64,000 nucleotides of DNA, taken from positions 2,079,615-2,143,614 of the forward strand of contig MU004184.1 of NCBI GenBank assembly GCA_010093605.1, given 5' to 3'. Both the position numbers and the translations under genes were made by a program. How positions within the stretch are numbered: the first letter of the stretch is position 1; each line of letters starts with the position of its first letter. This DNA comes from Lophium mytilinum (Eukaryota > Ascomycota > Dothideomycetes > Mytilinidiales > Mytilinidiaceae). The notes under the pieces are model-generated. The model did no database searches. It saw nothing but the letters and a program-made list of their open reading frames with translations, and had not been told where the DNA came from. This document shows, one piece after another, positions 11,694 to 24,962 of this stretch.

Positions 11694-12143
11694 TGGGGAT
11701 GGTATATCAGGAAGGGAGGAGGCTTAATGCTCTGTTTGGGTAGACTCGAAGCGTTGGGCAAGGCGCATGGAGGATACGTTTCATGACGGGATTCGGAATA
11801 GATATCAGCTACAGGGTATACGGAAACTACATGGCTTTTTGGGATAATAAAGTATCCAGAAACCCTTTCCTCTCGAGCGCCCCAGCCCAGCTATCATTGA
11901 CAGTCATAGACTTATACATGCAATCGTGTCACTTCTTCCCTTGTATCCTAACTCCCAAGCTCTCCGGAATACGGACGCCGAGTCTTTGTTGATACGCCTT
12001 GCTCCATCAATAACGTGAACGTATTTTCGTGAAATGTCATGTCGCCTGTACTCCGAAAAGAGAGCTGATATACGATGAGATGCCGACACGGAGCGAAACA
12101 AATGAGATGAAATATATGGTAGGCCGTGATTAATGGATCGTTT
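11694..12143. other. Convergent 3' intergenic region
   Basis: 450 bp between the ends of DPH4 and the minus-strand regulator. No gene seen. Confidence 0.5.
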
Positions 12144-14890
12144 CTATGACGGCAGCCAGAAGGAGAGGAGGAATTGAGCCGTAAGTCGTGAGCCATATTG
12201 CCCTTGGTTTTCCTGGGCGATGCTAACATGCTGTCTCCTGTAGAGGTAATCGCCTAAACACCACGAGTTAGCATACATTGCTAAATTCGCACTTCGAGTC
12301 GCGGAAGTACTCACTATTCTCCGTAACCAATCCCGCGACATCCCTCACAAACTTGATAGCACCCGCATCCTTGAGTTTGCTCATCCAGTCAATCTCCGAA
12401 TCCTTGAGCGGGTTGTAGCTGCGATTATACTTCCACCTGAAAATAGCCATCACAAACGCGAACTGCTCGTCGATGTCCTTGCAGGCGAGCTCGGATTGGG
12501 CCTTCGCTTCCTGCGGCAGGATCTCCAGGCTGGCGGCGCGCGTCTCCATGACCAAATGGATTGTCTGCTGGTTATCTTCATGCGCCATTGCAAGGCCGAG
12601 GATAGCGCAGAATGCTGCCGTCCACTTATCGCAGCCTTTGCTGCTTTTGAAGATCTGCTGAAGCTTGTTCAGCACATTCTGCATGATCGTCTGCTGCAGG
12701 CGACAGAAGAAGTACTTGAGCTGGCGGTTCGTCATGCGCGGGCTGCAGAACTCCTCAGCGTAGATGCCAGGCTGGTAGCTGCGGAGCTTGCGGAGACTTT
12801 CCTCGCGGGTGTCCTCGGCGATGGTAAAGGTGCGGGCCATGATGTAGGTGACGACGACGAGCTTGAAGACTTCGCGGAGAAGCTTCTTCTCATCTTCGGC
12901 CTTGGGCTTTAGCTGCGTCATCATGAGGAAAAGCTTGAGCTGGAAGTCGTGTTGCTCGTATCCGAGATGATTGTGTGCGAAGACGGGGAGGTGCTTGTCA
13001 ACGATCAGGTCGATGTATCGATCGTACTTTTGTTCGTCTTTGTGGTTGATCTGCACCATGCCTAGCGGTGGTGAGCGCTTCTCTACACGCGATTGGTCGC
13101 CGGTGTATTGATCGGTGATGTATTGGAATTGCCGTAGTAACTCGTTCGTTTTTGGTGTAAATTCGTAGACTTTGACGGGGAACTCTGGGAGCCCTTCGCC
13201 GCAGCTCATTCGAAGCGAAACCTCGGTGTTGGACCACTGGTGGATGTGTAAGGCAACAAAATTTGTGAGTTGGCTATCCTCGTGCATCGAAGTCGTGATA
13301 CCTTTGTGGAGAGATTAGCATGGCGCTTGAAGTAGGGGGTGACGGAGTCCCATACTTGGAAGGAAGTAGCATGCGAGCTCCCAAAGACGCACTCGGCTAC
13401 ATCCTAGCCCGCAGTCGGTATTGGGTCTCATAGATCGTTTCAAGCAGCGTTCGCAGATGTCGCCAGGGCCACACTAAAATCACATGTTAGCCTAAATGCA
13501 TTCGAGGACCAGCGCAACTACATGCTTACTTTATCTCGTTGAAGAACGCAATGCCAACATGCAACAACCTTCCGCATATCATGTGCATCCTTTGCAACTT
13601 CTGGCCTGAGATGGGATCCGAGTTGTCTGCCACCAGGTCTGTTTGCTTGTTGTCTCGAAGTCCTACTTCGAGCGGGTTCCGGTCCGTAGGTTATCGGTGC
13701 TGCGTATTGCGAAGTTGATATAGAAGCGTTACTGCTTGTTGGCGCAGGCGAGGGCGAGTTCTTGAGATGTTCTGGTGGTTGGAAAGAGTCCATGTTTGCG
13801 CCAGGATCTGATGGCTGATAGGAGGAAAACACGCCCTCCGATCCAGGAGAAGGGCCACCCTGAGCCGAGTACGGGCTCGTCGGATCCGGGTATGGAGAAA
13901 GACGCGGCATGACACCCGTTGACGCAGCATCTGATGGCGCCCTGCCTAACGAGCTCTGGGCATACGCGTTGGGGACTATAGGAGACTGTCTGTACGTGTA
14001 TGGATCCGGGTGAGGTCCAGAGATGGACACTTCCATTTCCACGGAGGCCATCTGGTTGTCGTAGCCATATCCAGTGTTGAGCGGGAAGTCATTTGGTGAA
14101 TGGGGAGATACCAGGAAACTACTGAAATCAGTAGCAGTAGGCCAGTTATTGCTGCCCAAGCTGATTGAAGACTCTGGGTCGAAGAGAAGTGAGTCGGAAT
14201 TTGAGACAGTTTCGTTTCGCAAATGGCCAACAGCAGACCAAGGCTCCTGTTGCGGTGACTGCTGGGTGAACGTATTGGCGTACATCTGGTTGTATGCTGG
14301 ATGAGATCCCATGTGGCCAACATTGCTAGTTTGCAAGGGCCTGGAAGGCATCTGCCTTGGTATAGACACAAACGAATTCTGTGAGTCTGGTGACTTGATT
14401 AGCATATGCATCGAGAGGCGTTGTTCGACGGAGGCACACCATGACCAAGGTAGTTGAACGCGGTCGCATCCTGGCCAGAAATGTCCATCGGGTGGGACTG
14501 GTCCTGCCTCGGACGAGGCTCCATGGCTTCAAATTGATAAAAGTTGCGCAAAGACTCTGAATCCAGCAGGTCTAGGTCTAGCTCAAAGGCCTCATTATCG
14601 GGAGTCAGAGCTGAGGTTGGCGATGTTGATAGACTTCCTGGATGGTTGATCTCATGCCAGTCCATCTCTTCGGAACCCTGGGAGACGTTGCGGCCCCGGA
14701 CGGTATTGATAGGACCGGTCCTCACAGGGGAGTAGGCCGTGTTAGTCACCAGGGTACCTGTAGCCGCCGAATTAGGTGGGCCAGCACTCGGGACTGATCT
14801 TCCTAAGCAAGAGTAGCCAGTTTGAGGGATATGCGGGTAGAGATCCTCTGTTTCTATTTTCCAACATGTATTATAATCGACGCCGGCCAT
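12144..14890 (-). CDS. Zinc-cluster regulator with mid-protein Cys domain
   Basis: Minus-strand exons 14890-14440, 14386-13530, 13473-13356, 13301-12315 and 12253-12144 join in phase to give 840 residues; introns are 53, 56, 54 and 61 bp. The ATG at 14890 (MAGVDYNTCWK) is the first in frame. Residues 1-~415 are Ser/Pro/Gln-rich and acidic in places (FELDLDLLDSES), resembling an activation region. The Cys motif sits in the middle: C427-W-H-C430, then C437, C443, C446, C457 and C461 (CWHCVLQRDK joined to CGPGDICERCLKR). Spacing C-x2-C-x6-C-x5-C-x2-C-x10-C is a variant of the Zn2Cys6 cluster. Residues ~490-840 are helical and resemble the regulatory half of such factors. The last intron has a perfect GCTAAC branch site; without its splicing the protein would end about 20 residues after the join instead. 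Likely a nuclear DNA-binding regulator; target unknown. Confidence 0.85.
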
Positions 14891-16518
14891 GTTTGAAAGC
14901 AGTGTCCACCAGCGGCCTCTCGGGTAGGGAGGGGAACTGGGTAGCTCTAAAGGCGCATGGGCTGGTGCCTTGGGGGCCGCCTGGCGCTGGAACGTCAAAG
15001 GCTAGCCTGGAGTTGCACGTCTGAAGGGTGCAACTGAGAATACTGAGGTCGCACGGGAAAAAATGAGGGCGAGCACAAGAGTTGGGCGACTGAGACCGGA
15101 CCGGTCCTTTGTGAGGGCGAGTGGAGAAGACTGAGGAATTAATGGCAAGAAGAAGGCTTCAGCCCAGATGAGGCGCCTGGGAAACGGGGCGTAGTCGAAG
15201 TCGGTGTTGCTCTACAGATCCGTCAGACCAGACGCCGCTAGGATGAGAGGGCGTCCGGTGAGAGAACCCTGCAAGAATGCCGCCATTGGCAGCACGACGC
15301 GACGCATGCCAGAGGGCAGACTGGCGGCAGACGGCTGTGGGGCAACACTGCTCCGCGTCGTCCTCATTTCAAAATACTTCATCTTGATGTTTTGGGGAGA
15401 GAGACTGGATTGCAACCGAGCTTCTTCGTCGACATGATATGCCATCTTAACCATGTTCGCCAGCAAGTCGGTGAGCTCAAATGCAGCGCCCGAACGAATG
15501 CCCCAGCCACACTCGTGCTGACCTCGGGATGCGGCATGCCTGACTCTGGCTCATGACGAATCACCCCACGCCGTAGTGGAGTGCACCAGTGGAGCTGCTA
15601 TGTCGAGTTACGTCGTGCAGGAGACCCCATATCGCGAGATGCTGCTGCGTTGCGGCTCTGCTGTTTCACCGGACCGTAGGGGGCACCTGGGAATCAGTAT
15701 ACGCCATTACCCCGAGCCAAGAACGATGAGGGGCATGGACCGTCGGTTCTGCCTTACCAGCTGCATGAGCGAACCGGCGCGACGTTCTGCGATCTTGTTC
15801 TTACTGGTGCCGCGTGTGCCTGTGTGCCGCATACATGAATATGCAAGCCTCAAGACTTCCGGTCTGAGCCAAGCGCACCCACGCTCTTGGACGTGCAGCA
15901 AGAGTGAGGCGAGCATCTGAATATCGAGATAGAGAGCCTGGTGTTGAATGTCGTCGCCGGATTTAGCAAGCCTTCCAACCAATCATGGAGGATTTATGCA
16001 ACAACCGGTCAGCCTGGTGGTGGTGAGGCCCATAGTCGCGATTTTTAGTTATCTAACAGCGTGGGGAATCTGCATGAGCGGTTTGGACAGTTTTCCACGT
16101 GAAAGAGAATGCAAATGGGTGGATATAGTTCTCTATACACAGCATTCGTGGTGTTGTAGTGTGCTAGGAGGAAAGGTGGTGCCTTGCTCTCGGAGTGGAT
16201 TGAAGGATGAGCTCCGATACGATATGTGATTGGTTGAAGCACTCCGAGATAGCATTTACAACCTCAGTTCTACTCCGAAAACATGCCCTTCCGTATCTAG
16301 CTTTGTGTCTCAGCAAATCAAGACCTCCTAGATATATTAAATCAACAGTAGTTGAAGTAGATCGTAGAACACGTGACTATCTTACTAATCAAGTGGATCC
16401 TTTTCGGAGTAGATGTGTGACTGTTCTCCAATTTATCGCTCTGTGTCGCGACGCGTGTAATAATGAGTCGTGTCAGTCTCATCACTGCTGCGTCTACACA
16501 GACACCTGAGTATAGGCA
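14891..16518. promoter_or_regulatory. Divergent region between two regulators
   Basis: 1.63 kb between start codons of opposite-strand zinc-cluster genes. The first ~1 kb is GC-balanced; from about 16200 it becomes AT-richer. Scattered short frames show no domain. I see no gene. Confidence 0.45.
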
Positions 16519-18991
16519 ATGTTTCGACGAAATGGGAAACCCATGTAGGAAGCCATCCGCTCGTCATGCTCTGTACCTAGTAGCCTCAGGAACGCTAACC
16601 TTAGATATTCAGGTCCTGTGAGCCTTGTCGTCGCTCGAAGGTGCGATGCGACCATACCAGGCCGGTTTGCCTGAAATGTCAGGCTCGAAAGATTGAAGAT
16701 CAAGTGTGCCTTGCAATATCATAGCCACGAGCAACAATGCTGATTGACGACCCAGTGTCATTTTCATCCCTCTCCAATGACAAAGGCCCAGTCCCAGAGT
16801 AGCCCTATTCGGCCTCGACCCCGTCATGTCATACCAAGGTACAGAGATTCTGTCACAAAGTCCACTCGTGCCGAAGGAGTTAATCAGGTGTCCAGAACCT
16901 TCGAACGCGGAGAGGCTGATTCAACCCCCTCAAATTTTCTCTCAAATCCAACGCCAGAAAGTACTCCTGGCACTCATATGCTTGCCCGAAGCCCCGAAGA
17001 TTCCACAGGCACATTTTATTTAGGCTCCACAAGCTACGCCTCTGCGTTTCGGAGTCTCAATTCCCACCCCGAGGACCACGCTGTGAATGATGAGGCTATT
17101 ATCCCGATGTCTCCTGCCGGCGCTAACTTCACTGAACGCGTTGGAGTTGATTCACTCATAGCAGCAAAGCTGACATCCTCGGCGTTAACTGTATATGAGA
17201 GGGCCCTCAAAGACTATTTTGAATCTACTACTGCCACTGCCCTCATTGGACCTCTCATTTTAATGGCACTACCTCAGATTAGAGTTGACCTTGAAGGTTT
17301 ATCAGTCCGCAGCAGATGGGACGGCATGTGCGCCGAGATCACAGAAAATACAGCTCGATCATTGAAGATTCCTCCAACTTGTACTCCAAATACGTTTCAT
17401 ACGCTATTCACAGGCGCGAATCTACGATGGGAAATCATTGGTTTGATTTTTTCCATAGCTGGCTTTCACGCTCAATTCGTACCTCCTGATGACCCACTTT
17501 TTGACCTTGTGGGCGGCCAAAAACTCAACAAGGAAGAATTCATTGCAGATATGATTCAAGGGAGTAACAGCTGCATCCATGTTTGTCAAGATTATGACTG
17601 TGTCAACGATCTCATGATATGGTTGATCTACACGAATGCACTATTGCAAAGCAATTATTACGGAGACAACTGTGAGTACCTAGAGCGCACCCTTGAGCAA
17701 TTCTAATCAGAGTCTAGATCACGGTGTTTGGCGTCGCATGGGCGATGGCGTGATCTGTGCATATGCCGAAGGCTATCATTGTGAAGAACCGTTTGAGATA
17801 CCATTCTTTTTGAGAGAAGCTAGGAGAAGGGTCTTTTCCGCGATGTACAGAAGTGACAAGACGATGGCGACCTTCTTTGGGCGACCTCCGCTCATAGCGG
17901 GACGGTACTGCAGTCGAAAGATGCCGTTTGATCTACACGAGACCACCCTTCTAACGGAGGATACGAATACCTTGAATGCGGCTCTTGCTCGGTTGGATAG
18001 CCAAGGGTGGAATACTGATGGCGTCATCTATACTGCGACGTGGTTGCGAGTACGATATTCGACAGCGCGGATCAGAGAGAGGGTTCTCGAGCTTTCCCTC
18101 GCTGGTGAAACGGACCCTGACTTGTCGGAAAAGCTGAGGTATGCCTTTCCATGCTATGAATCAATGAAGTAACCTTAATCTGTCATCCAGCGACCTTTCG
18201 AATGAGAATCGTGTAGCCTGGGAGAATCTTCCTCAGCACATGCGGTACGACGTCTATAAAGATGCTTGCTGGGATACGCTCCCACCGTACACATGTCTAA
18301 GAATGCTGTACGTGTATCTGGACCATCTCAACAGTGAGTTTCAGATGCAGAGACTCCGTCGGCGGCATTTCCCGGATTCGACTCCACACTTGCTTGAGAT
18401 ATCGATGCAATTGCTTACGTATGTCCTCGTGTTAAACAAGCAAAGAAACCGACCCTACCAGTTGGAAAGGCATTATGCTTCCATCGTGAGTTCCCATTGC
18501 GAGTACAAAGCCCATTGGTTTACAGAATCTATCAGATCCTCTTCTACGTTCTTCCTGGGGCTGGCGTGCTTGCCCTCGAGCTCAGACGCTGCACCTTGGA
18601 GAATAAACCACTCCCAGGTTCCATCAAACGCGCCGATTTGATCCGGAACCTTTCGATCTTGATATCTCTCCTGGAAGGGGTGGTCTATCCAGGCGACGGG
18701 AATCACAAACTCTGTGCTGAGCTGAACAAGATGCTGGCGCTGGTATTAGATGAAGTATTAAACTATCAACCAGCGTCAAGCGCAGGCTCTGGGGATGGAA
18801 TGGATCAACAACTTGACCAAATCACGTTCTTTGACCTACCGATGATGGAAGGCATGGAACCTATTCCTACTGAGAGCGAAAACTTTCTCAATTGGCTGGA
18901 TAATGCAAATTGGGACAACACTGTAAATGTCTCGAGAGTCATGACTTCTTTCATTAACAGGTTGCTAATAACCCTGCAGTACCTAACATAA
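16519..18991 (+). CDS. Zn2Cys6 transcription factor
   Basis: Exons 16519-16544, 16613-16703, 16756-17671, 17718-18138, 18191-18485 and 18536-18991 give 734 residues. The first two tiny exons (26 and 91 bp) are needed to build the DNA-binding domain: MFRRNGKPMSCEPCRRSKVR, then CDHTRPVCLKCQARKIEDQC. Cysteines are C11, C14, C21, C28, C31 and C40, a textbook C-x2-C-x6-C-x6-C-x2-C-x8-C cluster with the basic RRSKVR stretch. The rest matches the fungal-specific transcription factor middle homology region (for example WRRMGDGVICAYAEGYH, REARRRVFSAMYRSDKT, FFGRPPLI). An extra in-frame 57-bp intron (18923-18979; GTAAAT donor, TGCTAATAAC branch) is possible near the end and would give 715 residues with the same stop. 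Function beyond regulation cannot be assigned. Confidence 0.88.
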
Positions 18992-20271
18992 CCTTTCAAG
19001 GCTTTAGAGCTCTTTGAATTGGCTCGGCCTCTCCACAAGCTCCCTCATAAATTGCATGATTTCCAAACGCCGACCGCCAGTTTGCTTCCACAATCTTTTC
19101 TACTAATAGGCGGTACTTGAATCTTCTAAATCCTTGGAACCTAATAATGAGGCGTGCGGCTGAATTTCTTTAATCCATGATCACGAACATCCTGTATCTA
19201 TTTAAATGATAGATAGAATGCTGCCGCGTCGCGGAAAGGTTGTTGTTCGATCGATGAATGTCGTTGGCTACTCATAGCGTATTTCCTCTCTGCATCAGCA
19301 TGTCAGCAACGCCTTTTGGTGTTGATTGAGAACACTTCATAGCATACTTTCTTTCTTTTCTTTGAATATCTGTTTCACCCCCTCCTTCCACGAGTCTAAT
19401 GAGCTTCGAGGCGTAGCCTTGCTGTCTGATCGATACTCAGGAGGAGCCTCAGACGTCGAGTAGCGAGGTAATGATTGGTCTTGGTGGGAATTTGACGAAG
19501 TGGTATGAGAAGACATGTTGAGATGATGCTCGGATCGGTTTTGGACTTCGAGGTAGTTGATAGATAGGATTGGTACATATATGCTAGGGATTTGCTCATA
19601 TTTATATACATTTTTTCCATCTCTGTCGGAACAAATACACTCAACTCGTGTCTATATCGGAATAAACTTTGATAAATTTCTCGGACTAGAGGGTTATTCT
19701 CGTGAGGTCCACCTACCTAACATCGGAGTGGGCAGGCTAGTCCGAATGCATCTATTCCGAATTATGCTTGATGACCTCACTGCTTAGCATTCCACATAAG
19801 AAGCTGGGATGTATTCTTATACCCAGTCAATCAACAAAGCCAACAAGCGCATTGCACTCATTGCAAGTCGGCACATCGGTTCCATGTCACCCGTTTCATA
19901 ATACTCACGTGATGAGCGATCCGGCATTGTTTCCGGTGGCGCTGCGGGGATCGCGTAGGTAGATCTGACGCGAAAACAGGCGACAGTTGGCACAAACGTC
20001 ATCTTTTCTGGTCACCATAGCGTTACGCAGGGCCAAGGTATTTGTGGGGAATGAACGTGCAGGGCTGTTGCTGCTTCAATCTTGTACATACACTCTCAAT
20101 CCTATCTCTACTTTTCGAAGCCCGGATCCACCTTCCATTATCCTACAGCGAGAGCTCTTGCGACTCCTGCTGGAGCTACTTTTGACTACTGATATCTTCA
20201 GGGACTCACAGCTCTCACCCTTACATCCTCATATCACCTCATATTCCTAAGACTCGGTGGGACTGCCCACA
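18992..20271. other. Intergenic region
   Basis: 1.28 kb, AT-rich around 19150-19700. Short frames on both strands have no domain or repeat support. Presumably holds the 3' flank of the regulator and the promoter of the C2-domain gene. Confidence 0.45.
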
Positions 20272-23200
20272 ATGTCCGGCAACGAAGACACCGAGACGAG
20301 CCGGCGGGACTACCGACCCTCTTATACACCACACCACCAGATCCCGACGATTCAAAAATATCGCGAAGAGAAGGAACAGCGGAAAGAAGACTATGGCTCT
20401 CCGCAAGACGAGGCAGCCGCGCCGAGTAGGACACAACAGCTTGGAGATGCATGGAATAAATACCGTCATGGAGAAGAAGCCGACAACACAGATGCGTCGA
20501 AGCAACCTTACCAGAGCGAGAACAAGAACAAGATGGGGCAGGAGCAGACTAAAGCAGAAGATCATGCAGACGGAGACTATACACAGGGTGCCGGCTCAGA
20601 GACCAAAACGGAGCAGGACAGTGAGGAGCATGCACAAGGGGACTACACACAGGGTGCCAGCTCAGGAAAAACGGAGCGGGATGGTGAGGATGTGAAGGAC
20701 CCAAACGTTGCCGAGGACACATCCCAAACTACGTACGCTCAGATGAATCCGAAGCAGAAGCGGAAAGATATGAAAAAGCGCTCGGATGACCGTATAGAAC
20801 GCGAGGTCACAGACCCTGTCACGCATCTGCCGGTTACGATTCACGACTTTACGGGTAAGGACTTGAAGCAGACGCCGCAAAATGGACCACCAGCCGGCGA
20901 GGAGCCGCGTTCAGCGACTGGTGGTGCAAATATAGGCAAAGATGATGGGCAATTGGCTAAAGAACAAGATGAGATACAGCAAAGCCATGAAGAGATGGAG
21001 GCACTATTCCCACCGCCAGAGTTTGAAGCCGCAAGGGAGGAGATTGCGTATGTGTACAAGACTGCTGTGACGATCGGCGTAGGGCTTGTCTCAGCCGCTC
21101 TCACGTCTATCATTTTACTCTTCCAGCTCACGAAAAACTCCACAGGCGTGTCGAGAGTGCTCCTTTCAGCCATTGAAGGAGCCCTCGCTTTGGCTAGCTC
21201 TATAGCTGTCATCATGGGCATGCGGCAATGGACCGAGAATAGGATCAAGGGTGTCTGGGAAACGGAAGTTTGGAATGCGGAAAGGCAGCAGGGAAAGAAA
21301 CAAGCCAATTCCAAGACGCCCGAATCGACGCAGTGGCTCAATTCACTCATGGCTTCTATTTGGCCACTCGTCAATCCAGATCTGTTCACGAGCGTAGCGG
21401 ATACGTTGGAAGACGTCATGCAAGCTAGTTTACCACGCATGGTAAGAATGGTTAGTGTAGATGACATTGGCCAAGGGAGTGAAGCTCTACGTATTCTTGG
21501 TGTCCGATGGCTTCCAACTGGTGCAGCCGCGAGATCAGTAACTAAAGATGGCAAACTCGAAAAAGGCGAGGAAAAGGGTAAGAGTGATCGCACTGTTCCA
21601 GGACAAGGGGAGCTTCAAGAGAAACCGGACGGCGATAATCCTAAGGGTCAAAATGACGATGGCGATGGCGAGAAAGAAAAGGAGCAAGGTCAGAGTGTTG
21701 CAGAGGGTATGGAAGCCGAAGAAGGCGATTTCGTCAACGTGGAAATTGCCTTCGCATATCGACCTCGGACCGGCAAGAAGGGCATGAGGGATAGGGCAAA
21801 CAACGCTCATCTCTATCTTGCCTTCTATCTCCCGGGAAATATCAAGCTCCGTAAGTGTTTGCATCATCTTCACGTTCTTACTCTCGTATATCAGAAGCGC
21901 AAGCACACATTCGCTAACCTTTTCCAGCTGTCTGGGTCGAATTACATGGCATCGTTGGAACCCTTCGACTTCGACTTCAACTCACACCTGACCCACCATT
22001 CTTCTCTTTATGCACGCTCACGTTTCTTGGACAGCCAAAAGTAGACCTATCGTGCATACCCTTGCTTAAGAAAGGACCAAACATCATGGATTTGCCACTT
22101 ATTTCGAACTTCGTGCAGAGTTCGGTGGACGCAGCTATGGCTGAATACGTGGCCCCGAAGAGCTTGACGCTCGACTTGAAAGATATGCTCGTCGGCGACG
22201 ACTTCAAGAAAGACACAACCGCTCGCGGCGTGATTGTCGTTACAATCAGGCGCGCTTTCGATTTCAAGGAAGGCGATCCTGGCATCGCTATGATCAAATC
22301 TGGTTCCTCGGACCCGTACGTCTCCGTGGGATGGGCCAAATTCGGAAAGCCCGTGTGGTCGACTCGAGTCATCTTAACTGAGATGCACCCGCACTGGGAG
22401 GAGACTGCTTATATACTTGTCTCTCCCGAGGAACTGAATGTGGATGAGCGTCTTCGTGTGCAGTTATGGGATTCGGATCGTTCGACGGCAGACGATGATC
22501 TCGGCCGTATCGAGCTTGATGTCAAAATGCTCATGCGCGACCCCCACTCGAATGGCAAGATGTGGGATCGGGAAGATGGCTTCAAGGCACTTAAAGCTGG
22601 AGAAGGTATGCCGGGTAAGCTGGACTGGAGCGTCGGCTACTTTTCCAAGCAGCGAATTACGGACAATCAGCTCGCGGAGCAGGATGAAGATCCCGATGTT
22701 AAAAATATCGACCAACTCAAGAAGAAAGTGTATGAAGAGAGTGGGCGAAAACTGCGCGAGGCCTCGAAGGATGAGTCTGCTGAAATTGAGCAACAGAAGG
22801 CTCAAGATTTGAAGGTATTACCTAACTCGGGCTGTTCCGTTTTTGCTTTCAATTGCCAAGTGACTAACACACAATCAGGCACGTCAAGATGAACTCATCA
22901 TCGCCTCGCCTCCTGCGCATGATTACCCTACTGGTATCCTGTCCATCCAAATCCACCAAATCACGGGTCTTGAACTCGAAGCCATCAACAAGAACAAAGC
23001 GAGCAAAAACGAGAGCGGAACGGATGAGGAGGAAGACGGAGATGACCTCCCCAGTGCTTATTGCACTATCATCCTCAACCACCAGAAGATTTTCCGCACC
23101 CGAACGAAGCCCAAGAACTCGAAGCCTTTCGTACGTCGATCCAACAATGTTCTCCTAGTCCCTTGTATCCAACAGAACACTAACATGGTTATAGTTTAAT

Positions 23201-24342
23201 GCTGGTTGCGAACGCGTGATCCGCGACGTTCGCACCTCCGAAGTCCACATCTCCGTCCGCGACTCCCGCGTCCACGAAGACGACCCCCTCCTCGGCATCA
23301 TCTACCTCCCTCTAGCCAAACTCTTCGCAAAACGCTCCCAGATCAACGGCTTCTTTCCCCTAGCCGGCGGTATCGGCTACGGCCGTGCTCGCGTCTCCCT
23401 CGTCTTCCGCTCCATCCAACTCCAGGCACCGCGGCAAATGCTCGGCTGGGACTACGGCACCGTAGAGATCGGCTCTGAAGCCAAGTCGATTGGTCTACCG
23501 AAGGAACTCGAAGGACTACGATTGAAAGCTCGAATCGGGAGTGCCAAGGGAAAGATGCAGGCAAACGGCGGTACCTGGAAGACCAAGGGCGACAAATCGA
23601 TCAAGCTCCCCGTGCGGAAGCGATACACCGCCTGTCTCATCGTTGAGTTCCGCACTGCGTCGTCGATACGCGACCACACACCCGCATTTGCCGTACTCTG
23701 GCTCAAGGACATTCCCGACGACGAGGAGCAAACCATCAAGGTCCCCGTCTGGAAAGGCGACATGAAGCGCGCTGAGCACAACTGCCTCCCAGAGTCCGGC
23801 ACCAAGGTCGGGGAAATCGAGCTAAAAGTTAGTTTCTGGAGCGGCCTAGGCGCGTTCCACAGCAAGCTTGCGTCGAAAGACACGAATGTGGGCGATGTTA
23901 TGGAGGTGCTGGACACCTGCCAGGACAACGACGACACGGACTTCACGGACGGTGCGCATCATGAGGTCGACACTGATGGTGCTAGTACTAGTAGTAGTAG
24001 TGATTCGAGCTCGGATGACGAGGGCGAGGCGACGCCGACGACGCGGAGTGGAGCGAGTACGGATAGTTTGGAGAGTAATGGGAAGAGGGGCACGATTGAT
24101 CAGATTAAGGATTATAGGGGGCATAGGAAGCAATTGCATCGGAAGAATCGGGGGATTATGCAGTGGAAGGTATGTTACGATCATCTCTTCGCTTTAGAGC
24201 GCGGATTTAACTGACTTTGCGTGCGCTTTAGGGACCGCGAACACTGCAATGGATGAAGCATAAAATTGACCACGCGGAGGAAAAGATTACCAGCCAATTC
24301 AAGCACTCTGAGCGGGACACGGGGATCGAGACGGAAGTCTAA
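20272..24342 (+). CDS. mug190: Mug190-like membrane protein with C2 domains
   Basis: Exons 20272-21850, 21928-22814, 22879-23130, 23195-24169 and 24232-24342 encode 1267 residues; introns are 77, 64, 64 and 62 bp. Residues 1-~250 are charged and disordered, with an imperfect internal duplication (GDYTQGAGS / GDYTQGASS). Two hydrophobic segments follow near 265-320 (VTIGVGLVSAALTSIILLFQ and ALALASSIAVIMGM). After these comes a lipid-transfer (SMP-like) region (STQWLNSLMASIWPLVNPDL, then GDFVNVEIAFAYRP). A C2 domain lies at about 640-760 (VIVVTIRRAFDFKEGDP, SGSSDPYVSVGW) and a second, split C2-like region follows (GILSIQIHQITGLEL). The order TM hairpin, SMP-like, C2, C2 matches the Mug190/tricalbin-like group that tethers the ER to the plasma membrane and transfers lipids. 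The tail has an acidic/Ser run. Confidence 0.87.
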
Positions 24343-24758
24343 TGGTAGGCGGTTTTGGAAAGCTTGAAAATGAAGTGCGTTGGAGTTTGGGACGTCGTTC
24401 TTGCCTCCTTATAATTAACGAGTGTATGCATCAAGGGATAGGTATCAAATTGGCTTGGTAAAGCTGAGGTATTCTTGGGCATGGCTGGCGCTGGGACTTT
24501 TATTATTCTAATACCAGTTGATACTACGAAATAGCTGGCCATTCTGAGATTAATGTGACCCTTGACTGAAGCTAATCGCGATGAAGTCGCGTATTGAGTT
24601 CTGCATGTAGAAGAGATTAGCTCAGGGAGCACCACGACGAATTATTAGCAGCGTAAAGATGTGGACGGACAAGGCGAGTCCAAGGCGCGTGGTTTGTAGA
24701 GAATCATTGCCTTTTGAATCTAGTAAGCTGTAGTCGCATCGCTCAGGCTGCCCTGGAG

Positions 24759-24798
24759 GCGTGGCGAAAGACTTGCACTGAAAGCGTGGCGAAAGACT
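24759..24798. repeat. 25-bp-period tandem duplication
   Basis: The 16-mer GCGTGGCGAAAGACTT occurs at 24759 and again 25 bp later at 24784, followed by a more diverged third version (GTAGCGAACGACT). Looks like a decaying minisatellite. Confidence 0.7.
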
Positions 24799-24840
24799 TA
24801 CATGGGAGGTAGCGAACGACTCGGGTGGGGTCGCGGCTAA

Positions 24841-24962
24841 GGAGAAAAACCAGGATGACGCGATGGTGTGAATGGTTGCAGAAGGTTGCGGGATACCCAA
24901 GTGAGAAAAAATCAGGATGATGCGACGCTGTGAATGGTTGGCAGAAGGCCGTGGAATCCAAG
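24841..24962. repeat. 61-bp imperfect tandem duplication
   Basis: Positions 24841-24901 and 24902-24962 are head-to-tail copies. Shared blocks are GAGAAAAA, CAGGATGA, TGTGAATGGTTG and CAGAAGG. Differences are mostly C/T and G/A transitions, compatible with old duplication followed by decay or RIP-like mutation (inference). Confidence 0.75.

Noticed and set aside
12144-18991. Regulator pair as part of a biosynthetic gene cluster
   Set aside because: No polyketide synthase, peptide synthetase, terpene cyclase, P450 or other tailoring enzymes occur anywhere in the window; the ABC transporter is 28 kb away.
20841-21593. 250-codon antisense frame inside the Mug190-like gene
   Set aside because: Mirror of a charged coding sequence; the sense frame has clear domain content and this one has none.
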